Shown: piece after piece, positions 33,149 to 43,769 of the stretch
Layout: each line of letters begins with the position of its first letter
Numbering within the stretch: position 1 is the stretch's first letter
From: Diphasiastrum complanatum
Lineage: Eukaryota > Streptophyta > Lycopodiopsida > Lycopodiales > Lycopodiaceae
Assembly: GCA_029204225.1 (NCBI GenBank)
Contig: CM055096.1
Span: 44,933,967 to 44,997,966 of the forward strand
DNA: 64,000 bases
Direction of reading: 5' to 3'
Notes under the pieces: generated by a model
The model's input: the letters and a program-made list of their open reading frames with translations, nothing else
Databases searched by the model: none
Told to the model about the DNA's origin: nothing
Position numbers and translations under genes: made by a program

Positions 33149-35033
33149 GGAACAGAGATGTGAAGTTCGATGAGTCCTGATTCCCTAGACTGAAAGACGC
33201 AAGAGACCATGAGATCTTCACATTGTTGCCCATTCAAGAAGGAGATCGAGGACATACATCAGATCAGAATGCAGAGCCGTAGACTCTAGAGCAGTAGGAA
33301 GTAGAGAATCAATTCCACAAACAAGAAACGTTCGAGCAGCGACAAAACGAACCTAGAAGGTCAACGAGACAAAGAAGGCCTCCAGACCGCTACTCTGACA
33401 ATCTTCAATAGAGCGAAGACATGTAGTTTGAGTACTGCAGCTTCACTAAAGAGCCAACAACATACCAAGAAGCTATCCAGAGTCCAGAGGGAGAATCTTG
33501 GAAGTAGACAATGTCAGAGGAGATCGAGTCGATGAGGCGAAACAAGGCATGGACATTAGAGCCACTACCAGAAAATAGAAAAATAGTCAATTGCAAGTGG
33601 GTGTACAAGAAAAAGATGAAATCAGATGGCACCATTGGCCACTACAAAGCAAGGCTTGTCGTGAAGGGCTACACGTAGAGATATAGTATTGATTATTTCG
33701 ACACATATTCGCCCATGGTCAAGATGACAAGCATAAGGCCACTCCTTGCATACGCCACACCACACAGTCTGGAAATTCTCTAAATTGACATGAAAATAGC
33801 CTTTCTCCACGGAGATCTAGAGGAGGAAATCTTCATGAACAGCTTGAAGGCTATGAAGACCCCGACAATCGACAATATGTCTGTCGGTTGCAGAGATGCA
33901 TCTATGGTCTAAAACAGGCATCACGAGCTTGGTATAAAAAGCTTGATAGTCTTCTGAAGCCTCTAGACTTCAATCCTACTCAACCAGACTACAATGTCTA
34001 CATCAAAAGAGTAGGAAAGGATTTTGTGATATAGACCATTTTCGTGGATGATTCGCTAATGATAGAAAATTTCTTGATGCTGATCAAAGACACGAAGAGT
34101 CAGATTTCTGAAAGCTATGAAATCATAGATCTTGGAGAAGCAACGAAATGCCTCGGGCTGGAGATCAGAAGAGATCAAACAAAGAGCAAAATGCAATCAG
34201 TCAAAATATGTCAAAAAAGTGCTAAAGCAGTACCACATGATGGACTGCAAAGAGAAAGCCACACCAATGATTGCTGGAGCCAAACTCACGAAGCAGGATT
34301 GCCCGAAAACGGAAGAGAAAGAATAGAAGATAGTAGGTATACCCTACCAGAACTTAATCAGTAGTCTGATGTACCTCACAATTTGTACCAGACCCAATTT
34401 AGCTTTCTTTGTTTACGCCTTGAGCAAATTCTCTTCCAATCCTGGCCTAGCACATTGGCAAATGGCCAAACAAATCCTATAGTATCTGAAGGGTACCCAG
34501 AATATAGGATTAACCTACAGGACTGAAAACGAAGAAAAAGGATTCGAGCTGCATCACTACAGTGATGTGAGCTGGGCGAGCTGCAAAGATGATAGCAAGT
34601 CCATTATTGGAGGATGTACAATAGCGTGCGGAGCTGCAATCAACTGGATATGCAAAAAGCAAACCTTGGTGGCTCAATCCTCTTGCAAAGCTGAATATGT
34701 CGCAGCTTCAAAGGTGGCGAATGAGGTAGTGTGGCTGCATATGATGTTGGAGGCAATCGGGATACCACAAGAAGGGCCAAGCACGATGATGATGGACTCT
34801 CAGAGTGCCATCTATCTGTCCCAAGATCTTGTCTTCCATTCAAAGACAAAGCACATACCTCTGAAGTACCATAACATTCGATTTGATCTCGAAAGGAGAG
34901 CTCCAGGTCCAGTACATAAAATTAGAAAATAAGATTGCATATCTGCTCACAAAACCGCTCGACAAGCCACTCTTTGTCAAGCAAATAAAGGCAATTGGAT
35001 TAAACGTACAAAGCTGCAAGGTTCAAGATGGAG
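33149..35033 (+). pseudogene. RT and RNase H of element B, right part after nested insertion
   Basis: This continues element B pol from the site of C1. The linker includes RDVKFDES in a shifted frame. RT keeps DCKWVYKKKMKSDGT (with Cys-Lys as NCKW in this copy), YKARLVVKGYT, then TAG at 33676-33678 in place of the usual Gln. Further on are HGDLEEEIFM, IYGLKQASRAWYKKLD and FVDDSLM, a Phe variant of YVDD. RNase H (34567-34990) reads SWASCKDDSKSIIGGC, DSQSAIYLSQDLVFHSKTKHI and, after a frameshift, IAYLLTKPLDKPLF. The polypurine tract is AGATGGAG before 35034. Confidence 0.8.
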
Positions 35034-35486
35034 TGTCAAAAATGGTGAACTCCTGCAACTTTGTCGTAGCACAAACAAAAAACGAAGGTCGAACAAGAAC
35101 AATTTGCGAAAGTAAACATCCCTTGACTTGAAGATGAACGATTCGCGAATCATTCATGAATCGTAAACATGCCTCCAGGATTGCAAACCGCAAAGGGACG
35201 CGAAACGAAAAAACTACGAAAGAAACGAAGCGAACGAAAGCAAACGGGAGATTATGAAATAAACGAAGAGGAATCTTTTGCGCTGCCAGCTCGCAGCTCA
35301 ATGGGCTTGGAGTCGTAGACTTCACGCCTAGGTGAAACGAGTGGCAACGACGGGGACTGACTGATTAGTTGATTAGCGTTAACTAGTTTTGTGATTTCAG
35401 CATTTAGCCATCTTGTAAACTCCACGCTATGGAGGTATAAATGATCCTTTCTGGATCACAAACATATATATAGATCTGTAAGATAC

Positions 35487-35542
<56 letters not shown>

Positions 35543-35812
35543 GTAATGAATAGAGCAAAAAAGAAAAAATATTAGAGTTGTGCATGAAAGTCTGTCAACG
35601 AACAGAACATAGCTCTAAAAATTAAACTGATAATACAGTCACTCTATTTTCGTGCATCTTCTTGCCTTGTGTCGTCTGTCTTGATTGCTAGAATAAAATA
35701 TGTTTTGTGATTTGTAGTCGAGTGTCTAGGTTCTTGTAAAAGCTTCTGCGCAAAAGAAAATTCAAAGAAACAAAATCATTCGTGGATACGAAGATGAAGA
35801 TGAAAACGAAAA
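35034..35812 (+). repeat. 3' LTR, element B, right end truncated
   Basis: Matches the 5' LTR from TGTCA through the CGAAAACGAAAA zone, but the last ~50 bases, including GCGACA, are missing. RT sequence of family G starts there. Its GA microsatellite (35490-35540) is over 50 bases, while the 5' LTR has under 20. Confidence 0.8.
35490..35540. repeat. (AG)n microsatellite inside LTR B
   Basis: About 25 uninterrupted AG units. The same site in the 5' LTR (24203-24221) holds about 8. Confidence 0.95.
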
Positions 35813-36677
35813 AGCCAATGCTTTTCTAAATGGTTATCTTGAGGAGGAGATCTATATGGAACAACCTCAAGGATTCATCAAGGATGAGTCCAAAGTGTGC
35901 TTGCTCTTCAAAGGTCTTTATGGACTCAAGCAAGCACCAAGATCATGGTATTCAAGACTTAACTCTTTTCTTATCTCACTAGGATTTACTCTTAGTGACT
36001 ATGATCCTTCCATGTATCTAAAGTTTGTTGATAGCAATATTGTCATTCTTCTAATTTATGTTGATGACATTATTCTTTGTGGAAGTTGTATCAAGCTAGT
36101 TGATGAAACCAAGCTAGCACTTGGATGTGAGTTTAAAATGCAAGATCTAGGAGAGATACATTACATCCTAGGCCTAGAAATTGATTTTTATGAAAATCAT
36201 GTCTTTATATGCCAATCTAGATATGCTCACTCTATGTTGAAAAAATTCCATATGGAAAATTCCAAGAGCATAGATACTCCAATGGAGCAAATTGTAAAAG
36301 ATCCTAACAAAGGTGATGAAAGATCCTTTGAGGACATCACACTTTTTAGGAGTCTTGTAGGCTCCTTGATTTGGCTTACCATTACTAGGCCCAATCTTAG
36401 TTTTTGTGTGCACAAATTGAGTCAATTTATGCAAGAACCTAAGATCCATCATTGGAAGATGGCCTAGAGGATTCTAAGATATGTATCTTCATCTTGTGAT
36501 TATGGTCTACTCTATAAAATTGAAGATCTATCCATTATTGGCTACTCGGATTCGGACTTTGGAAGTGACAAGATGGATCGAAAGTCTATTAGTGCATACA
36601 CTATCTTTCTTGGAGGCAATCTAATATCTTGGCTTTCCAAAAAGCAAGATACTATATCTCTCTCTTCATGTGAGGCC
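35813..36677 (+). pseudogene. Family G copia RT-RNase H fragment (G1)
   Basis: The frame begins inside RT (NAFLNGYLEEEIYMEQPQGF) and is open from 35856 to 36467. It has LYGLKQAPRSWYSRL, YVDDIIL near 36059, LGLEIDF, SIDTPM and RPNLSFCVHKLSQFM. A TAG at 36466 breaks it, and the frame goes on with RILRYVSSSCDYGLL, DSDFGSDKMDRKS and SKKQDTISLSSCEA. Homology stops at CEA, just where a family A protease piece begins. The well-kept frame suggests it is younger than A and E. Confidence 0.8.
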
Positions 36678-36821
36678 AGAATGGTTTATCAAGTATGCAC
36701 CTTACAACAGAGATCAATTCATCTACCTCGGACATTCAAGCACCATACACGTTGAAGGCAAAGGGACAATCAAGATCACAGTTAACAATGATCTATCTAT
36801 TTGTGTTCCCAGCATCCTTCA
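36678..36821 (+). pseudogene. Family A protease-region scrap
   Basis: Matches A1 at about 16979-17127 (AATGGTTTA.CAAGTATGCA, CATCTACCTCGGA, GGCAAAGGGACA). It sits between G1 RNase H and a minus-strand LTR. No stop-free frame of use remains. How a 144-bp internal piece of A came here is not clear; template switching or end-joining repair could do it. Confidence 0.75.
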
Positions 36822-37558
36822 TGTTGATTTCACACGTGTAGATTGTCCACAACATGTACTTGTGATCTCTTAAGGTGTGTAGATGCACCAAGATCAAGAC
36901 TAGATTGAGATTCAAGATCTATCTTTGATTCTATGGCAAAAACACACTACTACATGTATTCAGTCACTTCCAACTCTCACTCACACGTGTGGGAAGTATT
37001 AAAAAATTATTCTAAATAAAAACAAGTTGCTCTCCTTGAGTAGAGAGAGAAAAACCATCATGAGCTCTCCGGTAGAGAGAGAAAGCTAGAAATCCAATAA
37101 CACTCAAAATCCACACAATCACCAAATCAGTTAGATCCAAAATGAGAAGTACAATGATACTAGTAGATCCATGAGCTACCACTATGCTTAACTATGATTG
37201 GACCACACTTTGTCACCTCTTAATTCTATTGGACCATTGATCCATGCACCTCTTAATTCTATTGGACTATATTCAAGCAAATCTCAAATTCCTAGTGGAC
37301 CTCACATGGTTCCACCTCTAAATCATATTGGACCTCTTAGAATTCATCAAACAAAAGCATTACACTTGTCTACACTCTAATTGGCACAAGTTTAGCCTCT
37401 TACTCTATTTTGGCCCAATAGTGGCATTACAAGTGGAAATGCATAATTTGCCATCTATGCCAAATTTGTTCCTATCAACATCCTACACCTAGATGCTTGA
37501 TATAAAAAATAAGAAGACCCCTATATCTAACATAGATAATCTTTTTCAATTTTTCACA
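36822..37558 (-). repeat. Family D/G LTR, minus strand (3' LTR of G2)
   Basis: Read on the minus strand it starts TGTGAAAAATTG after a TTTTTTAGGAG polypurine tract and ends AAATCAACA. Its inner and terminal part matches LTR D (about 880-1535), including a CACACGTGTG decamer at 36982-36991, a variant at 36831, and the repeated CCAATAGAATTAAGAGGTG boxes. Its first ~80 bp differ from LTR D. Length is 737 bp, half of LTR D. Confidence 0.75.
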
Positions 37559-39010
37559 CTCCTAAAAAATTATCTATGAAGATTTAAGCATTGATCTTGA
37601 TATAACTCCAAGATTAGATCTATGCTTGATGAAAGCACTTTTGCTCAAAGGCTTGGTGAGTAGATCGGCAATACAAGAGGACAAGTTGACATGCTCCAAA
37701 TAGATTTTGTGAAAATTGTCAACATTTCCTAGCTAGTTTGAGGCCTAAATTGGCTAAAATTGTAAATAGTTTTGGTTCTGGAGTTTCACACGTGTGAACC
37801 AGGCCACAATGTTTTTATTTACTGTATTTTTTCAGTATGATGAAGTGTCAAACTTCATACCCTTCAAAATGAGACCATTTTGATGTATTTTGGTCATATA
37901 AGCCATTTTTAGCTATTTTTCCTATATAGGGAATATCTAGGGTCAAGTACCTTCTAGAGAGAGGAGAGAGAGTCATCTTCCTCATCCATAAATAGTAGGG
38001 AAGTCGTGGAGAACAGGTTGGAGAAACCTTTTGTATGCTTCATTGAGATCAATAGATCATTGTCATTGTTTCTTCCTCCATTGAGAGCATTGTTGTGTGT
38101 ATTGTCTTCAAGCTATTGTGTATGATCTTAGGTGCTTTCCAAAAGTGGTAGGCTGATGTATTATGGACTGTATAATGCTATTTTGGGCCGCACTTGATGT
38201 TTATGGAAGTTTCCATTTGTGATAAATGCTTTTTGATCAAGTTCTTTGCATTCTAGGTAGCATAGAATGTGTTGCCAATTCCTAGCTTATGTAGTTTGGA
38301 GTGCAAGCATTCAAGCCAATGATCTTGGAGTTTAGATCCACTTAGGATCTGTATTTTTCACAGATTTCTCCTCCAATAAGTTTTTCTCTCACAAAATGGT
38401 GTGCCACTTCTATGTGCTTGCTTCTTGCATGAAATATGGGATTATTGGCAAGAGCTTGGGCCGAGATGTTATCACACTTGATCATTGGTAGATCATCTTC
38501 CTTGATGCACTTTAACTCCATTAATAACCTCTTGATCCAAAGCACCTCTTTGGTAGTTGTAGTGAGTGCTTTGTACTTGGCCTCACATGAAGAGAGAGAT
38601 ATAGTATCTTGCTTTTTGGAAAGCCAAGATATTAGATTGCCTCCAAGAAAGATAGTGTATGCACTAATAGACTTTCGATCCATCTTGTCACTTGCAAAGT
38701 TCGAATCCGAGTAGCCAACAATGGATAGATCTTCACTTTTATAAAGTAGACCGTAATCACAAGATGAAGATACATATCTTAGAATCCTCTTGGCCATCTT
38801 CCAATGATGGATTATTGGATCTTGCATAAATTGACCCAATTTGGGCACACAAAAACTTAGATTGGGACTAGTAATGGTAACCCAAATCAAGGAGCCTACA
38901 AGACTCCTAAAAAGTGTGATGTCCTCAAATGATTTTTCATCACCTTTATTGGGATCTTTTACAATTTTCTCCATTGGAGTATCTATGCTCTTAGAGCTTT
39001 TGCTTCTCAT
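37559..39010 (-). pseudogene. RT-RNase H of family G element G2, split by a solo LTR
   Basis: The minus frame 39010-38363 has SIDTPMEKIVKDPNKGDE, SLVGSLIW, SYCDYGLL-like, YSDSNFASDKMDRKS, SLSSCEAKYKAL and HARSKHIEVAHHFVREKL. The terminal part, after the solo LTR at 37708-38362, has SSCIADLLTKPLSKSAF and ends before the polypurine tract near 37570. The two halves are in phase when one target copy is dropped. The right end at 39010 is a sharp break against plus-strand integrase. Confidence 0.8.
37708..38362. mobile_element. Solo LTR with 5-bp duplication GATTT
   Basis: Starts TGTGAAAAT and ends ATTTTTCACA, with TGTGAAAA/TTTTCACA terminal inverted repeats. It is flanked by GATTT at 37703-37707 and 38363-38367. 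It interrupts the RNase H frame of G2. It holds CACACGTGTG (37787-37796) and a TATATAGG box near 37921, so it is related to LTR D/G. A lone LTR with one duplication on each side is the usual product of recombination between the two LTRs of an inserted element. Orientation is probably plus, from the TATA-like box. Confidence 0.85.
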
Positions 39011-39232
39011 ATGTCTTTGGAGGAACTATGGCATAGAAGGTTGGGGCATCCTAACTATAATTCTATGGTGTCCATGGTCAAGAAAGCCAAAGCTATTGGA
39101 TTGCCTAATCTTATCTCCAAGAATTTCAAGCCATGTGAGGCTTGTTCCATATCTAAGTCTCATAAGAAGCCTTTTTCAAAGTCATCTATCAAGACTACAC
39201 ATCCATTAGAGCTCATACACTCGGATGTGCAC
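39011..39232 (+). pseudogene. Copia integrase N-terminal fragment (G3), plus strand
   Basis: Gives LEELWHRRLGHPNYNSM, CEACSISKSHKKPF and LELIHSDV, the pre-integrase zinc motif and the start of the catalytic core including the first Asp. It is bounded on both sides by minus-strand RNase H sequence, so it is an insertion or a repair product. Confidence 0.8.
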
Positions 39233-39573
39233 TTCTCATCTTTGGTAGTTGTATTGAGTGCTTTGTACTTGGCCTCACATGAAGAGAGAGATATAGTATC
39301 TTGCTTTTTGGAAAGCCAAGATATTAGATTGCCTCCAAGAAAGATAGTGTATGCACTAATAGACTTTCGATCCATCTTGTCACTTGCAAAGTTCGAATCC
39401 GAGTAGCCAACAATGGATAGATCTTCAATTTTATAAAGTAGACCGTAATCACAAGATGAAGATACATATCTTAGAATCCTCTTGGCCATCTTCCAATGAT
39501 GGATTATTGGATCTTGCATAAATTGACTCAATTTGTGCACACAAAAACTTAGATCGGGCCTAGTAATGTGTCG
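39233..39573 (-). pseudogene. Second minus-strand RNase H copy of family G (G4)
   Basis: Near-identical to part of 38543-38875 (direct repeat): FCVHKLSQFMQDPIIHHWKMAKRILRYVSSSCDYGLL, YSDSNFASDKMDRKS, SLSSCEAKYKAL. It is in the same direction as G2 and separated from it by the plus-strand integrase scrap. Confidence 0.75.
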
Positions 39574-39704
39574 ACACATCTTCATGTATTGCTGATCTTC
39601 TCACAAAGCCACTTTGCAAAAGTGCCTTCTCAAAGCATAGATCTAATCTTGGTCTTATCTCAAGATCGATGCTTGATCCACATTAGATACTTTTTTAGGA
39701 GGAG
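39574..39704 (+). pseudogene. RNase H tail and polypurine tract of a plus-strand family G element (G5)
   Basis: The frame has CADLLTKPLCKSAFSKHRSNLG, the conserved copia RNase H tail, followed by TTTTTTAGGAGGAG. It lies directly before the LTR at 39705. Confidence 0.7.
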
Positions 39705-40307
39705 TGTTGAAATATTGGAAAAATCTATCTAATGTTGTAAGTAGGGGTCCTAAAAATGCCAAAGATCAATTGAGCTCTTTTGGCTTAGTAAAGGCCCATC
39801 TTAGAATAAAATATTCAAGGTAGGTAGAAGTAGAAACTTGAGCTACCATAGGAATTGCCATTTGTACTTTGCATGCCACATTTAATGCATGAAAATACTA
39901 GGTGGCACAATTAGACATATTGAGCTGGCTTGAATAAGTCTAGATAGCTTGAGAGGTGGATTCATAACTCCAATTTAACTCAAAGTAGGAGGAGAGTCCA
40001 TGGATCTATATATATGTGATGTACTCTCGAAGAGAAAATGATGAAATTTGTGTGTAATGCAAATTTGGAGACTAAGCTCATTGTGCCCTCTCTCTCTACT
40101 CGAGTTTGTATTTTCATATTCTCTCTCTAGTCGAGTTGAGGCATTTATTGTACTTAGTTTCATATTTTGTTGACAGATCTTGCTTGTAACACAATAATAT
40201 TTCTTGTATGATCAGCTTTCTTATTGTCAATCAATGCTAGTTTGATCTTTATGATATTATTGGGCTTAGGAGATCAAAAGTACATGTGTACACATGTGAA
40301 TTCAATA
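39705..40307 (+). repeat. 3' LTR of G5, inserted in a minus-strand gag
   Basis: Starts TGTTGAAATATT after a polypurine tract and ends TTCAATA, a mutated TTCAACA end. It has CTCTACTCGAG boxes and ACATGTG(T/A) motifs like LTR D. At its right end it breaks gag G6 on the other strand: the last Tyr codon and stop of that frame come from this LTR. The right flank is CGAAT. Confidence 0.75.
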
Positions 40308-41096
40308 CGAATCATCTTCCTCCTCATCTTTGTCTTTGGATTTGACTTTGTCCTTGCTTGAGGATTGTTGATGTTGGTTCTTGCTCCTCCCTTTGTGCTT
40401 ATCCTTGGCAAAGAGAGCTTTGCCATCATTATGAGTGAGAGAGAGCTTGTCCATCCTCAAGAGCTTGTACTCTTGTCTTGATACTTCTGAAATTAGCACA
40501 CTTTGGAGAGCCTCCAAACTTGGTAGCTCCTCCTTAATGGCATAGGATTGGACAAGATTATCAAATTCACTTCTCAAGCCATTGAGAATGACTTGAACTA
40601 GCTCATTTTGATTGTTGGAATCACCAATACAAGCAAGTTCTCTATGAATATCTTTTACTCTCAAAACATAACTAGATGCACTCTCATCACTCTTTTGGCT
40701 ACTTTGAAAGACTTGATTCCTAAGAGTGAGAAGCCTAGAGGTATTCTTAGCCTCATAGATAGTCTTGAGACAATCCCAAGCTTCTTTGTCTGTTGTACAA
40801 GTACCTATCTCCCTCAATATCTCATTAGAGACATTCATCTTAATGTAGTGGAGAGCCATCCTGGCTCTCTTTTTGTATTTTTGAACCTCTTGAAGAACTT
40901 GTGGTTCTTCTTCAAGGCCAAGAACTATGTCCATCACGTCTTGAAGTATCAAGATGGACTCCATCCTCATTTTCCAAATTGAATAGTTTGAGGTGGACAA
41001 TCTTTCACTTGGTTCCAACAAGGATGAACCCATTGAAGACATTTGAAGTGAAGAAAACTCAAATGATGAACAATAAATGTTGCTACACACTCTCAA
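40302..41096 (-). pseudogene. Well-kept gag of family G element G6, 3' end cut by an LTR
   Basis: A 264-codon minus frame without stops. Translation probably begins at the MSSMGSSLLEP Met (about residue 19). It has the plant copia gag signature ERLSTSNYSIWKMRMESIL, ALHYIKMNVSNEIL, KEAWDCLKTIYEAK, LRNQVFQSSQKSDESASSY and ILNGLRSEFDNLV, so capsid and UBN2-type domains are complete. A Lys/Ser/Glu-rich tail follows; the zinc knuckle that should come next was removed by the LTR at 40307. The integrity suggests a recent arrival. Confidence 0.8.
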
Positions 41097-41722
41097 TAGG
41101 ATCCAATAATAGAGTACTATCTCCTCCTATGAAAGATCTTGCAACTATTTGTGAATTGATTCTCACTAGCTACACAAATCTCTCTAAAACAAGATCTATT
41201 TCACATCAAATGATGGAGTATGGGCAAAGTTAGGATCAAACACTCTTAGCACGTGTGAAGTACACTAAGAAACCAAATTTGACTCAAATACAATAATATT
41301 GCATGAAATAAAATGGCTAAGATCTCAAAACAGTGCCTAGATCACATATAGATGAGATTGGTAAGCATACAACTGTGATTTTGGATCAACCAAGCAATCT
41401 CTTGACCAAACCAAATGTGTCCACCCAGGTCTAGGTGCCCTACCTTAGCCCTCTTCAAAAGCTTATAACTTCTGATTGGCTTCAACCAAATGGAATGAAT
41501 CTGATTGCATCAGAAACTAGCAAAAATAGCTTCAAAACAAGCTATCAAGCAAGATAAATGGATAAAGCTTGAGAGAGAACTTCCAAACTGAAATTGGATG
41601 TTCCTCACATGTGTCTGAGCACCTGATTCCGTACAGTACCAGGTTAGACCCAATCAATGTCCTTTTGATCTCTTTTGATCCAAAATTGAACAAGATAGCT
41701 AGGAAAATGGACCTTGACAATT
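41097..41722 (-). repeat. Leader and probable 5' LTR of G6, minus strand
   Basis: Upstream of the G6 gag on the minus strand. It holds CACGTGTG (near 41250) and CACATGTG (near 41608), features of the LTR D/G group. I could not find a clean primer site or fix the LTR ends. The boundary at 41722 is set by the start of family A integrase sequence. Confidence 0.45.
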
Positions 41723-43282
41723 TCTAGCTCAAGTCATAGGACAAATAAATGTATTTTCATCAATGTAGTATTTGTCTCTAGGGATGTACTATTTCAAGAA
41801 CATACATATTATGGTTTAAAAAACCATCGATAAACGACGCTGTGTAATTTCATCCTACTGTACATAGCATGGAGTCTTCCAACGATAATGTTTTTTCTAC
41901 AGAACCTACAACTCCAGCTATAGAAGCCGAGCAGCTGACGGTACCTATCATTAGAACAGACCAAGCTAGCTCGAGCATATCTTGAGAAATTCAAGAAGAA
42001 GCATCATCGCATCCTAGTCAACCAAACGACTACAGATCCTCATGGACTTAGTTAGTTCCTGAGAGGTATACACCTCAATCATTCTGGACTTCATCAGAAG
42101 AACTAGAGTGCCTAGCCGAAGCAATTAACTCCAAGGATGTTGTGAAGTGGCAAGAAGCTATGGAAAGCAAGTACAACTCACTTTTGACGAACCAGACCTG
42201 GACACTGATCGACTTCCCCACTCACAAGAGAGTTATAGAACACAGGTGAATCTTCAAGAAGAAGATCAACTCTGATGCTTGCATTGCTAAATGGAAAGCA
42301 CAACTGGTGGCTAAAGGATTCACTTAAGTCCAAAGAGTGAATTATCAAGAAATTTTCAATCCTATCGTCAACATGCAGTCAATCAGGACTCTGATTGCAT
42401 TAGCAGTCGCGAAAGACCTCAAAATGCACCAGATGGTTGTCAAGACAACATTTCTCAATGACAACATCGAAGAGGAGTTGTATACCTTTCAACTGAAAGG
42501 ATTCGAAAGTCAAAGGCTAAGAGTACAAAGTGTGCAAGATGCACAAAGCAATATACGGTCTGAAACAGGCCGCAAGAGCATGGTTCAATAGAATCAACTC
42601 TTATCTCATTCAATTGTGATTTGTGCATAGTTCAGCTGACTGTAATGTTTATTCGAAGCATGTAGACACCAATTCAATTCCCATAGCTCTTTACGTAGAT
42701 GATGCATTTATCTTGTCTAACGACATTTCCCTTCTGCACACTACTAAGAGTGATCTGTCAAAGGAATTTGACATGACTGATTTAGGAGTTGTCCATTCTT
42801 TGCTAGGAATTCACATTACTAAAAATAGGCTTCAAAAGAAGATCTATCTTAGCGAGCAGACATATCTAAAAGGCATTTTAGAAAGTTTCTTATGTCTGAT
42901 TGCAAACCAATTGAAACTCCAATGGATCCAAGTATAGTATTGACTAAACCTACTTGTGCTGATTCTGATAGTGAAGTACTCGACATACCGAAGTACGCTT
43001 ATCATTCACTAATAGGATCTTTGATGTATGCAATGTTGTGTACTAGACCATATTTAGCATACACTAGTCACATGTCAAATACTAGGATCTCTCATTGGAA
43101 AGCATTAAAGAGAGTGATGAGATATATTCAGGGAGGTTTAGATCACATTTTATGTTATGATGGAAATGCTATTGACCCACTCGTCTTGCGAGGATACTTC
43201 GACCTTCCCAGGATCAAGCATAAGAAGTTCTTCAAGATGTTGAACCTGACGAAGATACCAAGGCACCAACTGTGACGTTAAC
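41723..43282 (+). pseudogene. Family A pol fragment A2 (integrase tail, RT, RNase H)
   Basis: Collinear with A1 from about 18085. RT: MNYQEIFNPIVNMQSIRTLIAL, EEELYTFQLKGF, then after frame changes LYVDDAFILSND near 42693. RNase H: CKPIETPMDPSIVLTKPT, YHSLIGSLMYAML, RISHWKALKRVMRYIQ. After LVLRGYFD (43203) about 375 bp of RNase H is missing, and the frame joins LPRIKHKKFFKMLNL at the very end. That joint is also the left edge of tandem unit 1. Confidence 0.8.
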
Positions 43283-43769
43283 TGTTGGAAATTAAGCACA
43301 TAGTTGTCTCCTTGGTGAATGACTAATTTCTATTTCATGATTCTTCCTGCACATTTATTGATCATTGATCTAGGGTTAGGTGAAACCAACTTTGGTTCTA
43401 CGTCTGCTCATCTAATACCTACAGGAATCACAAACTCAGATAGCCAATTTATTTAAAGAACGTCTACAACGGGTTTCCGGCTGATCTCTAGCACATGTTA
43501 ACCAATCCTATCAAAATTTCAATTTCAGATCCTAAGTTCAATTACTTGAAGTCATTGAAGACTTGGCCAACTTCAAGGACTTCCAAGAATTAGCATTTAG
43601 AACAAGTTTGCAGAAATACATTGCTTTTTTGACAGTCTGCAAAAATACACTAAGTGTCGCAACAGTTCTACAAAAATATACTAAGTGTCGCAACAGTCTG
43701 CAGAAATACACTAAGTGTCGCAACAGTCTACAGAAATATCCTAAGTGTCAAAACAGTCTACAGAAATGA
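43283..43769 (+). repeat. Truncated LTR A in unit 1, with expanded minisatellite
   Basis: Starts TGTTGGAAATTAAG. From about 43600 to 43766 a ~30-bp motif (CAGTCTRCARAAATA...AAGTGTCGCAA) repeats about five times, against two to three in A1. The LTR then changes to LTR E at GAAATGAACTC. Confidence 0.8.

Noticed and set aside
43600-43766. CRISPR-like array
   Set aside because: Repeats are contiguous and diverged without unique spacers, and lie in a plant LTR.
43538-43769. Repetitive Leu/Tyr/Cys frames on both strands as repeat proteins
   Set aside because: They are translations of the ~30-bp minisatellite of LTR A.
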